Source: Flavimobilis rhizosphaerae (lineage in GTDB: Bacteria; Actinomycetota; Actinomycetes; Actinomycetales; Cellulomonadaceae). Taken from it: 64,000 nucleotides of DNA. The notes beneath the pieces were generated by a model. The model was given only the letters and a program-made list of their open reading frames with translations, was not told the origin of the DNA and did not search any database. The first letter of the stretch is position 1. Every line of letters starts with the position of its first letter. Shown in pieces: positions 7,423 through 15,661 of the stretch. The position numbers and the translations under genes were made by a program. Location of the stretch: NCBI RefSeq assembly GCF_014852685.1, contig NZ_JACZDF010000001.1, positions 682,001 to 746,000 on the forward strand. The letters are read 5' to 3'.

Positions 7423-9441
7423 TCAGATGCTCCGGAACGTCGTGAAGCCGGCCTGCTTGATTGCGGCCTCGAGATTCAGCTTCGCGGACGAGTTCGTGAA
7501 CCCCGTGTCGCGCACGACGATCGTGACGTCCGAGTCGACAGGGTTCTCCTCGCGCCACTCGACCAGCGCGCGTGCGACCTCGATTGACCGCGCGGTAGTT
7601 ACGTCTTCTCCGAAGTATGCGTAGAGCGTGCCCCGACCAAGGCAATAAAGCGTCGCCCCGGCAACCTCGCGTTCCTCGACCGGCGTTGTCAGTTCGATCC
7701 CGAGGCGTAGCATCACCTCCACCAGCAAATCGTCCGTTGACCGCCCGTCGACGAGGTTGTCCACGGCTCCCAAGAGATCGATCTCGCTCGTTCCATCCCA
7801 CGGTCGGAGGTTGGAATCCGCGAGCCGGTACGATCGGAAACCGATATCGAGTGTTTCAGAGTGAGACGTGCTCTCTGAGGTGAGCGCCTTCCCTGCTCGT
7901 CGGTGCCGCTCTCGTGTGATGTCAGCGATTGTGTCGAACTGATCACTCTCCACTGGCTCGTCAAGCTGCACGAGGATGTGACGACGGCGTCCACCATCTG
8001 ATGCGTTGAGTGACATCACGGCATGGGCGGTTGATCCCGAGCCCGCGAAGAAGTCGAGTACAAGTGCATCAGGATTTCCTGCGGAAACGAGTGAAAGCCA
8101 TCGGGAGAGCACCCGATGGTCTTTCGGGGTGTCAAACGGTATACCCTCGTCAAACAGCTTCCGCATTGCAGTGCTTGCAGCCTTCCTGTCCTGTTCGAAC
8201 ACGGAGGTGGCAACCTGCTGGTCCATTTCGTCGAGATAGGAAATGCCGCGAGGGATCGTGCCCTCATCCTTGCCGAACCAGATCAATCCGTCGGCAATGC
8301 GGCGACGCATCTCCGGTTCCTGAAAAAGCCATCCACGATTCGGCTTCTTTACCGGGAGTTGCGTTTCGGGATGGAGTACGTCGTAGTCCGGGCCGCCGCC
8401 TCCCGGCCACGTAATGTTGCCGTACGTGTTCATTGGGCGTCCGGTGTCGGCCTGGAGCTGGTCATATCGAGCGACGGAGTCGGTAATGACTCCGGAGTCC
8501 TTGGCCTTCTTGAGCCAGCTCTTCCATGCCGCGTTCGCGTGAGCCGTGTCGCCGCCGGACTGCTCCCAAATCTCCGCGGCAGTCTCCAGCGATTCGTCGA
8601 TGCCGGACTTTCGTTCGCGCCAGCGCGTTTCGAGGGCGGACAGATGCCCCTCGTTCTTGGCGTAGATCAACATGTAGTCCGCGCCATTTGAAATGTATCG
8701 AGAGTCATTCTTTCGACCCCCTTGCCAAACGACATTTGAGATAAAGTTCTCGGCGCCAAACACCCGGTCCAGAAGCAGTTTTAGGCGTGCGTGTTCGTTA
8801 TCGTCAATCGCGGCGATAAAGACTCCGGTCTCCTTGAGTAGCGCGTGCGCAACAAGTAGCCTGGGGTACATCATCGAGAGCCATTTTGCGTGCCGCGCGG
8901 AGGCGAGACGCCTGTCTTGGGCTCGATCGGATCCGTCGCCGGTCTGCGTCGTGCCCATCTCGTCGCGGTGGCCCGCTACTGCTTCGTGCTCTTGGACCGT
9001 TGACATCCGCCTATCGTCATAGACGAAATCATGGCCGGTGTTGTACGGCGGGTCGATGTAGATGACGTCGACCTTGCTCGTGTATCCACGGCGCAGAAGA
9101 CGGAGGACCTCGAGGTTGTCGCCTTCGATGATGATGTTCTTCGTCGAGTCCCAGTCGACCGACTCATCCGGACGGGGGAGCAGCGTGCCTGTTGCCGGCA
9201 GCGTCGACAGTCGGCGAGCTTCGGACATGCCTACCCAGCGGAGGCCCGACGGCTCGGAGCCAGCGGGCTCGGCGTCGTCGCCCAGGAGGTCGCGCAGCAC
9301 ATCGAGGTCGACCTTGCCGTCCGCGACGGCATCGGGAAAGAGGCTTGCCAGAAGCGCGATGTTGCCGTCAATCTCGCCGAGCGTTGTCGCCTCGCCCACA
9401 GGAGTGAACTCGATGCTGCCGTCTGACTGGGAGGTCGTCAC
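7423..9441 (-). CDS. Type III restriction-modification system, Mod (adenine-N6 DNA methyltransferase) subunit
   Basis: 672 residues. The catalytic motif DPPYNTG is at residues 130-136 and the AdoMet-binding motif 'LDFFAGSGSTAHAV' comes later, near residue 465. This order (motif IV before motif I) is that of beta-class amino-methyltransferases, the class of type III Mod. The long segment between them is the target recognition domain and determines which short asymmetric site is methylated; the site cannot be read from sequence. The GTG start at 9441 overlaps the stop of the DUF4391 gene as GTGA, indicating translational coupling. It protects host DNA and provides site recognition for Res. Confidence 0.93.
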   Translation of the reverse strand: MTTSQSDGSIEFTPVGEATTLGEIDGNIALLASLFPDAVADGKVDLDVLRDLLGDDAEPAGSEPSGLRWVGMSEARRLSTLPATGTLLPRPDESVDWDSTKNIIIEGDNLEVLRLLRRGYTSKVDVIYIDPPYNTGHDFVYDDRRMSTVQEHEAVAGHRDEMGTTQTGDGSDRAQDRRLASARHAKWLSMMYPRLLVAHALLKETGVFIAAIDDNEHARLKLLLDRVFGAENFISNVVWQGGRKNDSRYISNGADYMLIYAKNEGHLSALETRWRERKSGIDESLETAAEIWEQSGGDTAHANAAWKSWLKKAKDSGVITDSVARYDQLQADTGRPMNTYGNITWPGGGGPDYDVLHPETQLPVKKPNRGWLFQEPEMRRRIADGLIWFGKDEGTIPRGISYLDEMDQQVATSVFEQDRKAASTAMRKLFDEGIPFDTPKDHRVLSRWLSLVSAGNPDALVLDFFAGSGSTAHAVMSLNASDGGRRRHILVQLDEPVESDQFDTIADITRERHRRAGKALTSESTSHSETLDIGFRSYRLADSNLRPWDGTSEIDLLGAVDNLVDGRSTDDLLVEVMLRLGIELTTPVEEREVAGATLYCLGRGTLYAYFGEDVTTARSIEVARALVEWREENPVDSDVTIVVRDTGFTNSSAKLNLEAAIKQAGFTTFRSI

Positions 9442-10223
9442 TTGTCATCCTCGATTGGATCGATCGGTGGAACTGTCGGCGCTGGGGGCGCGGTGAGCCT
9501 GGCCTCGAGGGCGTCGATGCTCGTACGAAGGGTACGCGCGCGGGCGTTGAGGTCGATCCTTCGCTGCATCGACGGCTCCCGTGCGGCATCTCGCGCAACA
9601 GTGGTGAGCTCGTTCGTCGCCGCGGTGATCTGTCGTCGGAGCCCGATCGCTTCGGCCGCCGACAGTGAGAGCCTGGGGAACATCCCGTCCGCGGCGACTG
9701 CTCGAACGAGGTCGTCGTGAAGCGTCCCAAGGTCGGTGCGAGAGAGGCGCGCGATGTGGAGCGATCCTGTTGCGAAGCGTTCGGGTGACGCGATCAGGTG
9801 CTCCTCAACCACGGACCTCCCCGCGTCCGTCTGGCTCAGACGGGTCAGCGCTACCGACAGGCTTGCGGTGCCTGCATTCTCGTCATAGAGGCCGAGGATC
9901 GAGGGCCGTGGCATCGACCTGTGGAGCAGCTCGGCGACGCGAACCGTGTCACGCTTCTTGGCTCCGTCAACGACGTTGATCTCGATCACCGGGATCATGT
10001 CGACGCGTCGATCAGGAGTCTCGACCGCAGCTGCCCCGACTGTTGTCGGACTGAGAACTGCGGTGATCCTGGCGCTGGAGATGACTCTGCCAAGCAGTCG
10101 AGCGTCAGCGGGTGACGACCCCTCCCACTGTGCGGTGATGTCCTTCTTCGTCAGACGATGCGACTGGCGCGCGCGATCCGGCAGCCCGAGCAGGTCCGCC
10201 ACGCGCATCGACTCGGTGCTCAC
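9438..10223 (-). CDS. DUF4391 family protein, operon partner of helicase and methylase
   Basis: 261 residues from the GTG at 10223, which overlaps the helicase stop as GTGA; an ATG at 10241 would add six residues but gives a longer overlap. The same GTGA junction joins this gene to mod, which supports the shorter start. The sequence matches DUF4391: a 'LGLPDRARQSHRLTKKDI' N-terminal block, then 'VISSARITAVLSPTTV', 'IPVIEINV' and 'LLHRSMPRPSILGLYDE'. The C-terminal third is helical and Arg-rich and ends in a Pro/Asp tail. Function is unknown. Genes of this family recur next to SNF2 helicases and type III-like methylases, so it may be a structural or specificity component of the complex (inference). 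Confidence 0.7.
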   Translation of the reverse strand: MSTESMRVADLLGLPDRARQSHRLTKKDITAQWEGSSPADARLLGRVISSARITAVLSPTTVGAAAVETPDRRVDMIPVIEINVVDGAKKRDTVRVAELLHRSMPRPSILGLYDENAGTASLSVALTRLSQTDAGRSVVEEHLIASPERFATGSLHIARLSRTDLGTLHDDLVRAVAADGMFPRLSLSAAEAIGLRRQITAATNELTTVARDAAREPSMQRRIDLNARARTLRTSIDALEARLTAPPAPTVPPIDPIEDDK

Positions 10224-13200
10224 GGGACGATCGCCAACCATGCGACCACGTCGACTGAACCAAGCCCTGCCACCGACGCGTCGGTGCCGAGACGAGACGG
10301 AGCGGGGGAGAACACTGACGCAGCCAACGTTTGGTCACTGTGACCGGACGTCGCCGTGACCGCTGCGTCGAGGAGTGCCCTGTAGTGGGACATGTCTCGG
10401 CCGTGACGTGTGGCCTTCTCGAAATCAGCGAGCGCTTCCGAGTCAGGGTCTGTGCGGTCGAGGCCATGGCGCCGCAGCACGTCGAGTGCCAACTTCGGTT
10501 CGTCGACCTCGTGGGCAAGCACACCGTCATCACCGACGTAGGCGAGCACGTAGGGTGCGAGCGGGTATCCGGACCCGAACGGCGGCGCGCCCTCCCTCAG
10601 GCGCAGAAGGAATACCGCTCCGGGCGTGAGGCCTTCACTCGCAAGGGTTGCATCAAACCGCGCCACGCCGAACAGTGCGAGCGGCCACTCGTCAATCCGC
10701 CGGAGCTCCGCCCGGGGTCGCGACGCGGCGTCCATGCGGAAGTCCGAGAGCGTGAGGTCCGTGATCGAGAGCCCGCCGGCGAGATCCTCCATCGTGGGAG
10801 AGGCGTTCTTCAGCTGCTCGAGCTGTCGCCGCCGGTAGTCGAGATCATTCATCTCGGAGGAGTCCAGGACGTTCTCCTCGCCCGTGGCCGAGACATCCAA
10901 CAGCTTCATCCGGCTCGAGACACGCCCTTCGAGATTGATGTAGGCGTCGAGGTCCTCGGTCGGCCAGAAGTTCACGAGCTGCACGCTCGTGTTCTGCGAG
11001 CCGAGACGGTCGACGCGTCCGAAGCGCTGCACGATCCGCACTGGATTCCAGTGGATGTCGTAGTTGACGACCGTGTCGCAGTCCTGAAGGTTCTGGCCCT
11101 CAGAGATCGTGTCGGTTGCGATGATGAAGTCCACGACCTCGGCATCTTTGGAACCGCCCTTCGACAGCGGCGAGAACGCAGCGAGCACCGAGTGCATGTC
11201 GCGGCGCGCCAACGCAGCCGTCGTGCGGGTCGACTGTCCCGTGATGAGTGCGACGTGTACGCCCAGCTCAGCCACCGCCCACCCGGCGATGTGCTCGTAC
11301 AGGTACTCGGCGGTGTCGCTGAACGCAGTGAACACCAGCGCCTTGTGATTGCCCGCGTTGAACGGGTTCTCGACCTTGGCCCGGAGGAATGTGCGCAGCT
11401 CGGCCAGCTTGGCATCGCGAGCCGCGTCGACCCGCGTCACGTCAGCCAGGAGAGTGGTGATCGTCGCGCGGTCGGCCTCGAGGTCTTGACGCCACCGCGT
11501 GCGGTCGACGTCCTTGAGGAAGACCTTGACGTTGCCGCCCACGATGTCGTCCAGCTCGGGGTCCTCCAGGCTGAGCAGCGTCGCTGCCCCGTCATCCGTG
11601 ATCGAGAGCCCGTCGCCGCCGCTCGCCACGAAGACGTCAAGCGTCTCGATCGAGGCGTCGACGACGGACAGCACCTTGGCCAGAGTGAGGGCGAACGAGT
11701 GCACGGACGACTCGAGCCGCTTGAGCAGCCCGATCCGGAGCAGGTGGACCACGTTGTCCTCACGGTCCGTCTGCACCCACTTACGCTTGCCACCTGTGCG
11801 CAGCGAGCGGTCGTAGAGCTCCGCATACTGCGCGACGTGGGCTGCGTGGACGTAGCTCGTCGGCTTGTAGGCCGCGAGAGTGAGACGCAGGATCGACCGG
11901 TTGATCTGCTCGAGCGAGCTCATCGAACCGTCGAGGTCGATGCCGGGGGAGAGGTTGATGGGCGTCAGTCGCACCGGGAACTTCCCGGTGTCGGCCACGC
12001 CGTAGTACTTCTCGATGTGCTTGCGGGACCGCGCGATCGTCAGCAGGTCCAGGAGGCGGATGTAGTCCATCCCCAGGGTGCTCACCAGCGACCTCGCGGT
12101 GCGCTGAGCCTCAGGAGCCTTCTGCCAGGCGTTGAACCTCGACTGTGCCTGCCTCAGCGTCTGACCGATGTCCTTGATGCCCTCGTGCGAGAGCGCCCCG
12201 TCGTCGCCCTCGGTTGCGAACAGCACCTGGTTGCGCAGGTCGGCAAGCCGCGTGTTGACGGGTGTCGCCGACAGCATGAGGACCTTCGTGCGGACGCCAG
12301 CACGCACGACCTCGTCCATGAGCCGCTCGTAGCGCGTCGTCCGACCGTCAACCTGCGGGTTGTTGCGGAAGTTGTGCGACTCGTCAATGACGACGAGGTC
12401 GTAGTTGCCCCACGCGATGTGCGCCAGATCGATGTCGCCGCTCATCCCGTTTGCTCGCGAGAGGTCCGTGTGATTGAGGACGTCGAAGTTGAACCTGTCG
12501 GCCACGAGCGGGTTGCGCTCGTCATTGGCGCGGAACAGCGTCCAGTTCTCGCGCAGTCGCTTCGGCGCGAGAACGAGAACGCGGTCGTTCCGCAGCTCGT
12601 AGTACTTGATGACCGCGAGGGCCTCGAACGTCTTTCCGAGACCCACGCTGTCTGCGATGATGCAGCCGTTGTGGCGCTCGAGCTTCTCGATCGCGCCGAG
12701 AACTCCGTCACGCTGGAACTTGTAGAGCTTCTTCCACACCTCGGTGTCGAAGAACCCGGTCCGGCCGCGCGCCTCCGTCTCCTCGCCCGCCTCCTCGACG
12801 AAGTCGCTGAAGAGCGACGTGAGGATGCGCAGGTAGACGGACTCCGGGGACCTGTCTTGGTAGAGCGCCCGGGCAGCGTCGAGGAAGTCCTCCTGCGCCG
12901 GCACCGAGGCCGCGTGGTGCCACGTGCGCTCGAAGTGCTCGCCGATCTGCGCGACCTGATCGACGTCAGTGAACTCGAGAGGCAGGTGAAGACTCGACGA
13001 CGCGACCAGGCCGAGGCTCTCGGCCTCGATGCCAGCGCCCTGGATCGCATAAGGAGACGGCCCGTGCACCGTCGTCGAGGTGTCCCTGGTGCGAAGGTTC
13101 AGCCGTCGAGCCTGAAGTCGCTGTTCGGCCCACTCGACGAACTCCCGAGCGACCCGGTGCTGGTCAAGTCGCGCACGCAGGAGGTTCTCGTCGTCAAGAC

Positions 13201-13384
13201 CGTTGAGAGGAAGATTCTCGGTGTTCCGACCCCACAGCAAGAGTCGCATATCAACGTCGGCGAGCTCAGCCTTGAGCGCGTCGTGAACGAAGATCGAGAA
13301 CGACTCCGAGAGCGAGTCAAGCGACGTCGCATCGCGCAGATGCCGACGCAGGCTATCGAGCGGCCGATCGTCGTCGAACGTCAC
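10220..13384 (-). CDS. SNF2-family DNA helicase/translocase, first gene of the defence operon
   Basis: 1054 residues from the GTG at 13384, chosen because a strong Shine-Dalgarno (AGGGAGG) stands six bases upstream; a GTG at 13405 would place that sequence inside the gene. A poorly conserved N-terminal ~220 residues is followed by SNF2 motifs: Walker A 'DSVGLGKT' near residue 245, motif II 'DESHNFRN' near 335, 'MLSATPVNT' as motif III. The second lobe follows, with 'ALVFTAFSDTAEYLYEHI', 'TDTISEGQNLQDCD' and 'QRFGRVDRLGSQN' (motif VI). A C-terminal ~200-residue tail is unassigned. Such helicases are core parts of several phage-defence systems. It heads a four-gene minus-strand operon with DUF4391, mod and res; junction overlaps are 4, 4 and -4 bases. 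The promoter should lie in the 201 bases shared with the divergent mrr gene. Confidence 0.88.
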   Translation of the reverse strand: MTFDDDRPLDSLRRHLRDATSLDSLSESFSIFVHDALKAELADVDMRLLLWGRNTENLPLNGLDDENLLRARLDQHRVAREFVEWAEQRLQARRLNLRTRDTSTTVHGPSPYAIQGAGIEAESLGLVASSSLHLPLEFTDVDQVAQIGEHFERTWHHAASVPAQEDFLDAARALYQDRSPESVYLRILTSLFSDFVEEAGEETEARGRTGFFDTEVWKKLYKFQRDGVLGAIEKLERHNGCIIADSVGLGKTFEALAVIKYYELRNDRVLVLAPKRLRENWTLFRANDERNPLVADRFNFDVLNHTDLSRANGMSGDIDLAHIAWGNYDLVVIDESHNFRNNPQVDGRTTRYERLMDEVVRAGVRTKVLMLSATPVNTRLADLRNQVLFATEGDDGALSHEGIKDIGQTLRQAQSRFNAWQKAPEAQRTARSLVSTLGMDYIRLLDLLTIARSRKHIEKYYGVADTGKFPVRLTPINLSPGIDLDGSMSSLEQINRSILRLTLAAYKPTSYVHAAHVAQYAELYDRSLRTGGKRKWVQTDREDNVVHLLRIGLLKRLESSVHSFALTLAKVLSVVDASIETLDVFVASGGDGLSITDDGAATLLSLEDPELDDIVGGNVKVFLKDVDRTRWRQDLEADRATITTLLADVTRVDAARDAKLAELRTFLRAKVENPFNAGNHKALVFTAFSDTAEYLYEHIAGWAVAELGVHVALITGQSTRTTAALARRDMHSVLAAFSPLSKGGSKDAEVVDFIIATDTISEGQNLQDCDTVVNYDIHWNPVRIVQRFGRVDRLGSQNTSVQLVNFWPTEDLDAYINLEGRVSSRMKLLDVSATGEENVLDSSEMNDLDYRRRQLEQLKNASPTMEDLAGGLSITDLTLSDFRMDAASRPRAELRRIDEWPLALFGVARFDATLASEGLTPGAVFLLRLREGAPPFGSGYPLAPYVLAYVGDDGVLAHEVDEPKLALDVLRRHGLDRTDPDSEALADFEKATRHGRDMSHYRALLDAAVTATSGHSDQTLAASVFSPAPSRLGTDASVAGLGSVDVVAWLAIVP

Positions 13385-13585
13385 GCAATGCCTCCCTGGA
13401 CTCACATGCGCTCGTCGTGCCGTCCCCTGTGACGGCTTGAGCGCACCGCCAGACTACCGACATCTCACGCTCGCGAGGGAACCGCGAGACCGTCCGGCAA
13501 CGCAGGACGATACGGTAGGCGCCAGCCCGCCGGACCTTCCGCGACGGAATGTCGCACTCCGCATTCGCCTCCAAGGAGCCCGCCC

Positions 13586-14515
13586 ATGTCGACGTCGCCG
13601 GTCTGGGAGAACTACATGGCGCCCGTGCTGCGCGTGCTGTCGGACGGCGTCGTACGGAAGTCCCGTGACATCGTGGAGGACGCCGCAGACCTCCTCGGGG
13701 TGAGCGCAGAGCAGCGGGCCGCGCTCATCGACTCCGGCCTGCCGCGGTACCTCAACCGCGGAAACTGGGCCCTCTCCTACCTCAAGCGGGCCGGCGCCGT
13801 CGACAGGCCTGCACGCGGGCAGTACGTCATCACCCAGCAAGGCCGTGACCTGCTCGCAGCACTTCCTGGCGGCATCACCGAGCGTGACCTCCGGGCGGTG
13901 CCGGGCTACGTCTCTCCTCGGGGCAAGGGACGAACCACGACGACGCCCGAGGCCGCGCTCGCCGCTCCGGAGCCCACGGACGAGCCGACCCTCTCGCCGA
14001 CCGAGCAGATCGAGGACGGCGTCGCGCGCCTCCAGGCGGCGGTCGCCGCGGACCTTCTCGACCGTCTGCACGCGCAGTCGCCCGCGTTTTTCGAGCAAGC
14101 CGTGCTCGACCTGCTCATGGCCATGGGCTACGGCGGGACCGAAGGCCGCGCCACCCGTACCCAGCTGTCGAACGACGGCGGCATCGACGGCATCATCGAC
14201 CAGGATGCCCTCGGCCTGAGCCGTGTCTACGTCCAGGCGAAGCGCTACGGCCTGGGCTCCTCCGTCGGCAGCCCAGAGATCCAGGGTTTCGTCGGGGCAC
14301 TCCACGGCAACCAGGCCAACCAGGGTGTCTTCATCACGACCGCGTCGTTCAGCAAGAAGGCGCGTGACTACGCCAGCAACGTTGCCACGCGCGTCGTCCT
14401 GATCGACGGCTCACGGCTCGCGGCGCTCATGATCCGGTACGGCGTCGGCGTCCAGGTGCGTCGCACCGTCAACATCGTCGAGATCGACGAGGACTTCTTC
14501 GAGCAGCCTTACTGA
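13586..14515 (+). CDS. mrr: Mrr-family restriction endonuclease
   Basis: 309 residues. The start is fixed by AAGGAG seven bases upstream. The N-terminal ~90 residues form the Mrr winged-helix domain ('SRDIVEDAADLLGVS', 'WALSYLKRAGAVDRPARGQYVIT'). A Thr/Pro-rich linker leads to the Mrr catalytic domain. There 'GTEGRATRTQLSNDGGIDGII' and 'VYVQAKRY' form the (D)-QxK active site of the PD-(D/E)xK fold, and 'GVFITTASFSKKARDYA' completes the domain. Mrr proteins cut DNA with certain methylated sites. Standing divergent from a type III methylase operon, its specificity must avoid that modification, or the two act as linked layers (inference). TACGGT at 13511-13516 is a weak -10 candidate. Confidence 0.9.
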   Translation: MSTSPVWENYMAPVLRVLSDGVVRKSRDIVEDAADLLGVSAEQRAALIDSGLPRYLNRGNWALSYLKRAGAVDRPARGQYVITQQGRDLLAALPGGITERDLRAVPGYVSPRGKGRTTTTPEAALAAPEPTDEPTLSPTEQIEDGVARLQAAVAADLLDRLHAQSPAFFEQAVLDLLMAMGYGGTEGRATRTQLSNDGGIDGIIDQDALGLSRVYVQAKRYGLGSSVGSPEIQGFVGALHGNQANQGVFITTASFSKKARDYASNVATRVVLIDGSRLAALMIRYGVGVQVRRTVNIVEIDEDFFEQPY

Positions 14516-14610
14516 CATCAGGCCGCCGCCAGGTGGCTCGCGTCGAGTTCAGCGCGGACCGGCGCGCGTACGGGGCGCTGCCGTCGTCGCACGCCCCGGA
14601 AACGCAAGAA

Positions 14611-14638
14611 CCCCGGACTCCGCGAGGGGAGTCCGGGG
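14611..14638. terminator. Hairpin terminator between mrr and tRNA-Arg
   Basis: Perfect 10-bp GC-rich stem (14611-14620 with 14629-14638) and 8-base loop. It lies 9 bases beyond the tRNA 3' end and 96 bases after the mrr stop, so it can serve both converging transcripts. Confidence 0.7.
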
Positions 14639-14646
14639 CCTGAACG

Positions 14647-14719
14647 TGCCCTCGATAGGAGTCGAACCTACGACCTTCTGCTCCGGAGGCAGACGCTCTA
14701 TCCACTGAGCTACGAGGGC
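14647..14719 (-). tRNA. tRNA-Arg (anticodon CCG)
   Basis: 73 bases. The acceptor stem GCCCTCG (from 14719) pairs with CGAGGGC ending at 14648, with discriminator A at 14647. The anticodon stem TCTGC/GCAGA encloses the loop CTCCGGA, giving anticodon CCG (14686-14684), which reads the arginine codon CGG. The T loop reads GTTCGACTC. CCA is not encoded. The 3' end points towards the defence island on the left. Confidence 0.95.
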
Positions 14720-14745
14720 GTGCGCACCGTGGTGCACGAGGGACG

Positions 14746-14774
14746 ACATTAGCACCGCGTGCCGCGCGCGGTCA
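14746..14774 (-). promoter_or_regulatory. Candidate tRNA-Arg promoter
   Basis: On the minus strand TGACCG (14774-14769) is followed after 17 bases by TAATGT (14751-14746). Transcription would start about 20 bases before the tRNA 5' end. Confidence 0.45.
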
Positions 14775-14787
14775 CATCGGTCCGGGG

Positions 14788-15444
14788 TCAGCTCGTGAGG
14801 GCTTCGAGGTAGAGCTCGAGGTAGGCGTAGATCTCGCGGGCGGCGGCGTCCTCGTCGCCATCGACGATCGCCTCGACGAGTTCGTCGTGCGTGTGGTCGG
14901 GGTGATCGGTCTCGACGTTGGCGCGGATCGAGTCGCCGATCGCGTCGAGGAGGTTCTCGTAGAGGTCGAGCAGCAGCGGGTTGCGGGCGGCGGCGACGAT
15001 CGCGCGGTGCAGGGCGAGGTCGCTCGTCACCATGGAGTCGACGTCTCCCACGGCGAAGCTACTCTGGCGTCCCTCGTTGAGGGAGCGGAGCGTCATGACG
15101 TCGCGCTCGGTGCGGCGTCGTGCGGCGAGGCGGGCGGCCTCGACCTCGAGGCTGCGTCGGACCTCGAGGATGTGCTGCTGGTGGACGTGCTCGATCTGGC
15201 GGCCGAGCGCGACGGAGAGCTCGGAGTCGGAGAGCACGTACGTGCCGGAACCCTGGCGGCGTACGAGGAGGCCCGAGTGGACGAGGGACTGCACGGCCTC
15301 GCGGACGGTGTTGCGGCCGACGCCGAGCATTGAGGCGAGATCTGCCTCGGTGGGGATGCGGCTGCCGACGGGCCAGGTGCCGTTGATGACGGACTCGCGG
15401 AGCTGGTCGACCGTGCGATCGATGAGTCCGGTGCGGGCGGCCAT
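14788..15444 (-). CDS. GntR-family transcription regulator, FadR/FCD subfamily
   Basis: 218 residues from the ATG at 15444, preceded by GGAG. The N-terminal winged helix-turn-helix reads 'TVDQLRESVINGTWPVGSRI', 'TEADLASMLGVGRNTVREAV', 'SLVHSGLLVRRQGSGTYV'. The C-terminal all-helical FCD domain has 'EVRRSLEVEAARLAARRRT', 'DLALHRAIVAAARNPLLLDLYE' and 'THDELVEAIVDGDEDAA', with the Asp/His positions that usually bind a metal and an organic acid ligand. The ligand cannot be told. It is transcribed away from a membrane protein gene across a 217-base gap that holds a palindrome at 15484-15497, a plausible autoregulatory site. Confidence 0.9.
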   Translation of the reverse strand: MAARTGLIDRTVDQLRESVINGTWPVGSRIPTEADLASMLGVGRNTVREAVQSLVHSGLLVRRQGSGTYVLSDSELSVALGRQIEHVHQQHILEVRRSLEVEAARLAARRRTERDVMTLRSLNEGRQSSFAVGDVDSMVTSDLALHRAIVAAARNPLLLDLYENLLDAIGDSIRANVETDHPDHTHDELVEAIVDGDEDAAAREIYAYLELYLEALTS

Positions 15445-15483
15445 GTGCGTCTCCTTCGTCGGGGTCCATGAGAAGTGAACACC

Positions 15484-15497
15484 GTGGGACGTCCTAC
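15484..15497. promoter_or_regulatory. Candidate operator for the GntR regulator
   Basis: GTGGGACGTCCTAC is a 14-base palindrome with one mismatched pair, 40 bases upstream of the GntR start. Position and symmetry suggest a binding site; the sequence is not a proven FCD operator. Confidence 0.3.
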
Positions 15498-15661
15498 GAC
15501 CACCTCGGCTCACCGGGTGGACCGGAACATCCAGATCGTCACCCGCGGCGGGCTCGGATCGTGCTCGCTCCTGTGCGTGGTTCCCGGCTAGGCTGGTGAA
15601 CGTGCGCGCGTCACGTCGGAGTTGTGCTCCGCGCCGCGCACACAAGGCTCGAGGAGGAGTG

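Noticed and set aside
10331-13432. 1033-codon plus-strand frame opposite the SNF2 helicase
   Set aside because: Antisense shadow; no domain motif, whereas the minus strand has all SNF2 motifs.
14469-14755. Minus-strand frames overlapping the tRNA-Arg gene
   Set aside because: They read through the tRNA and a terminator hairpin and show no protein motif.
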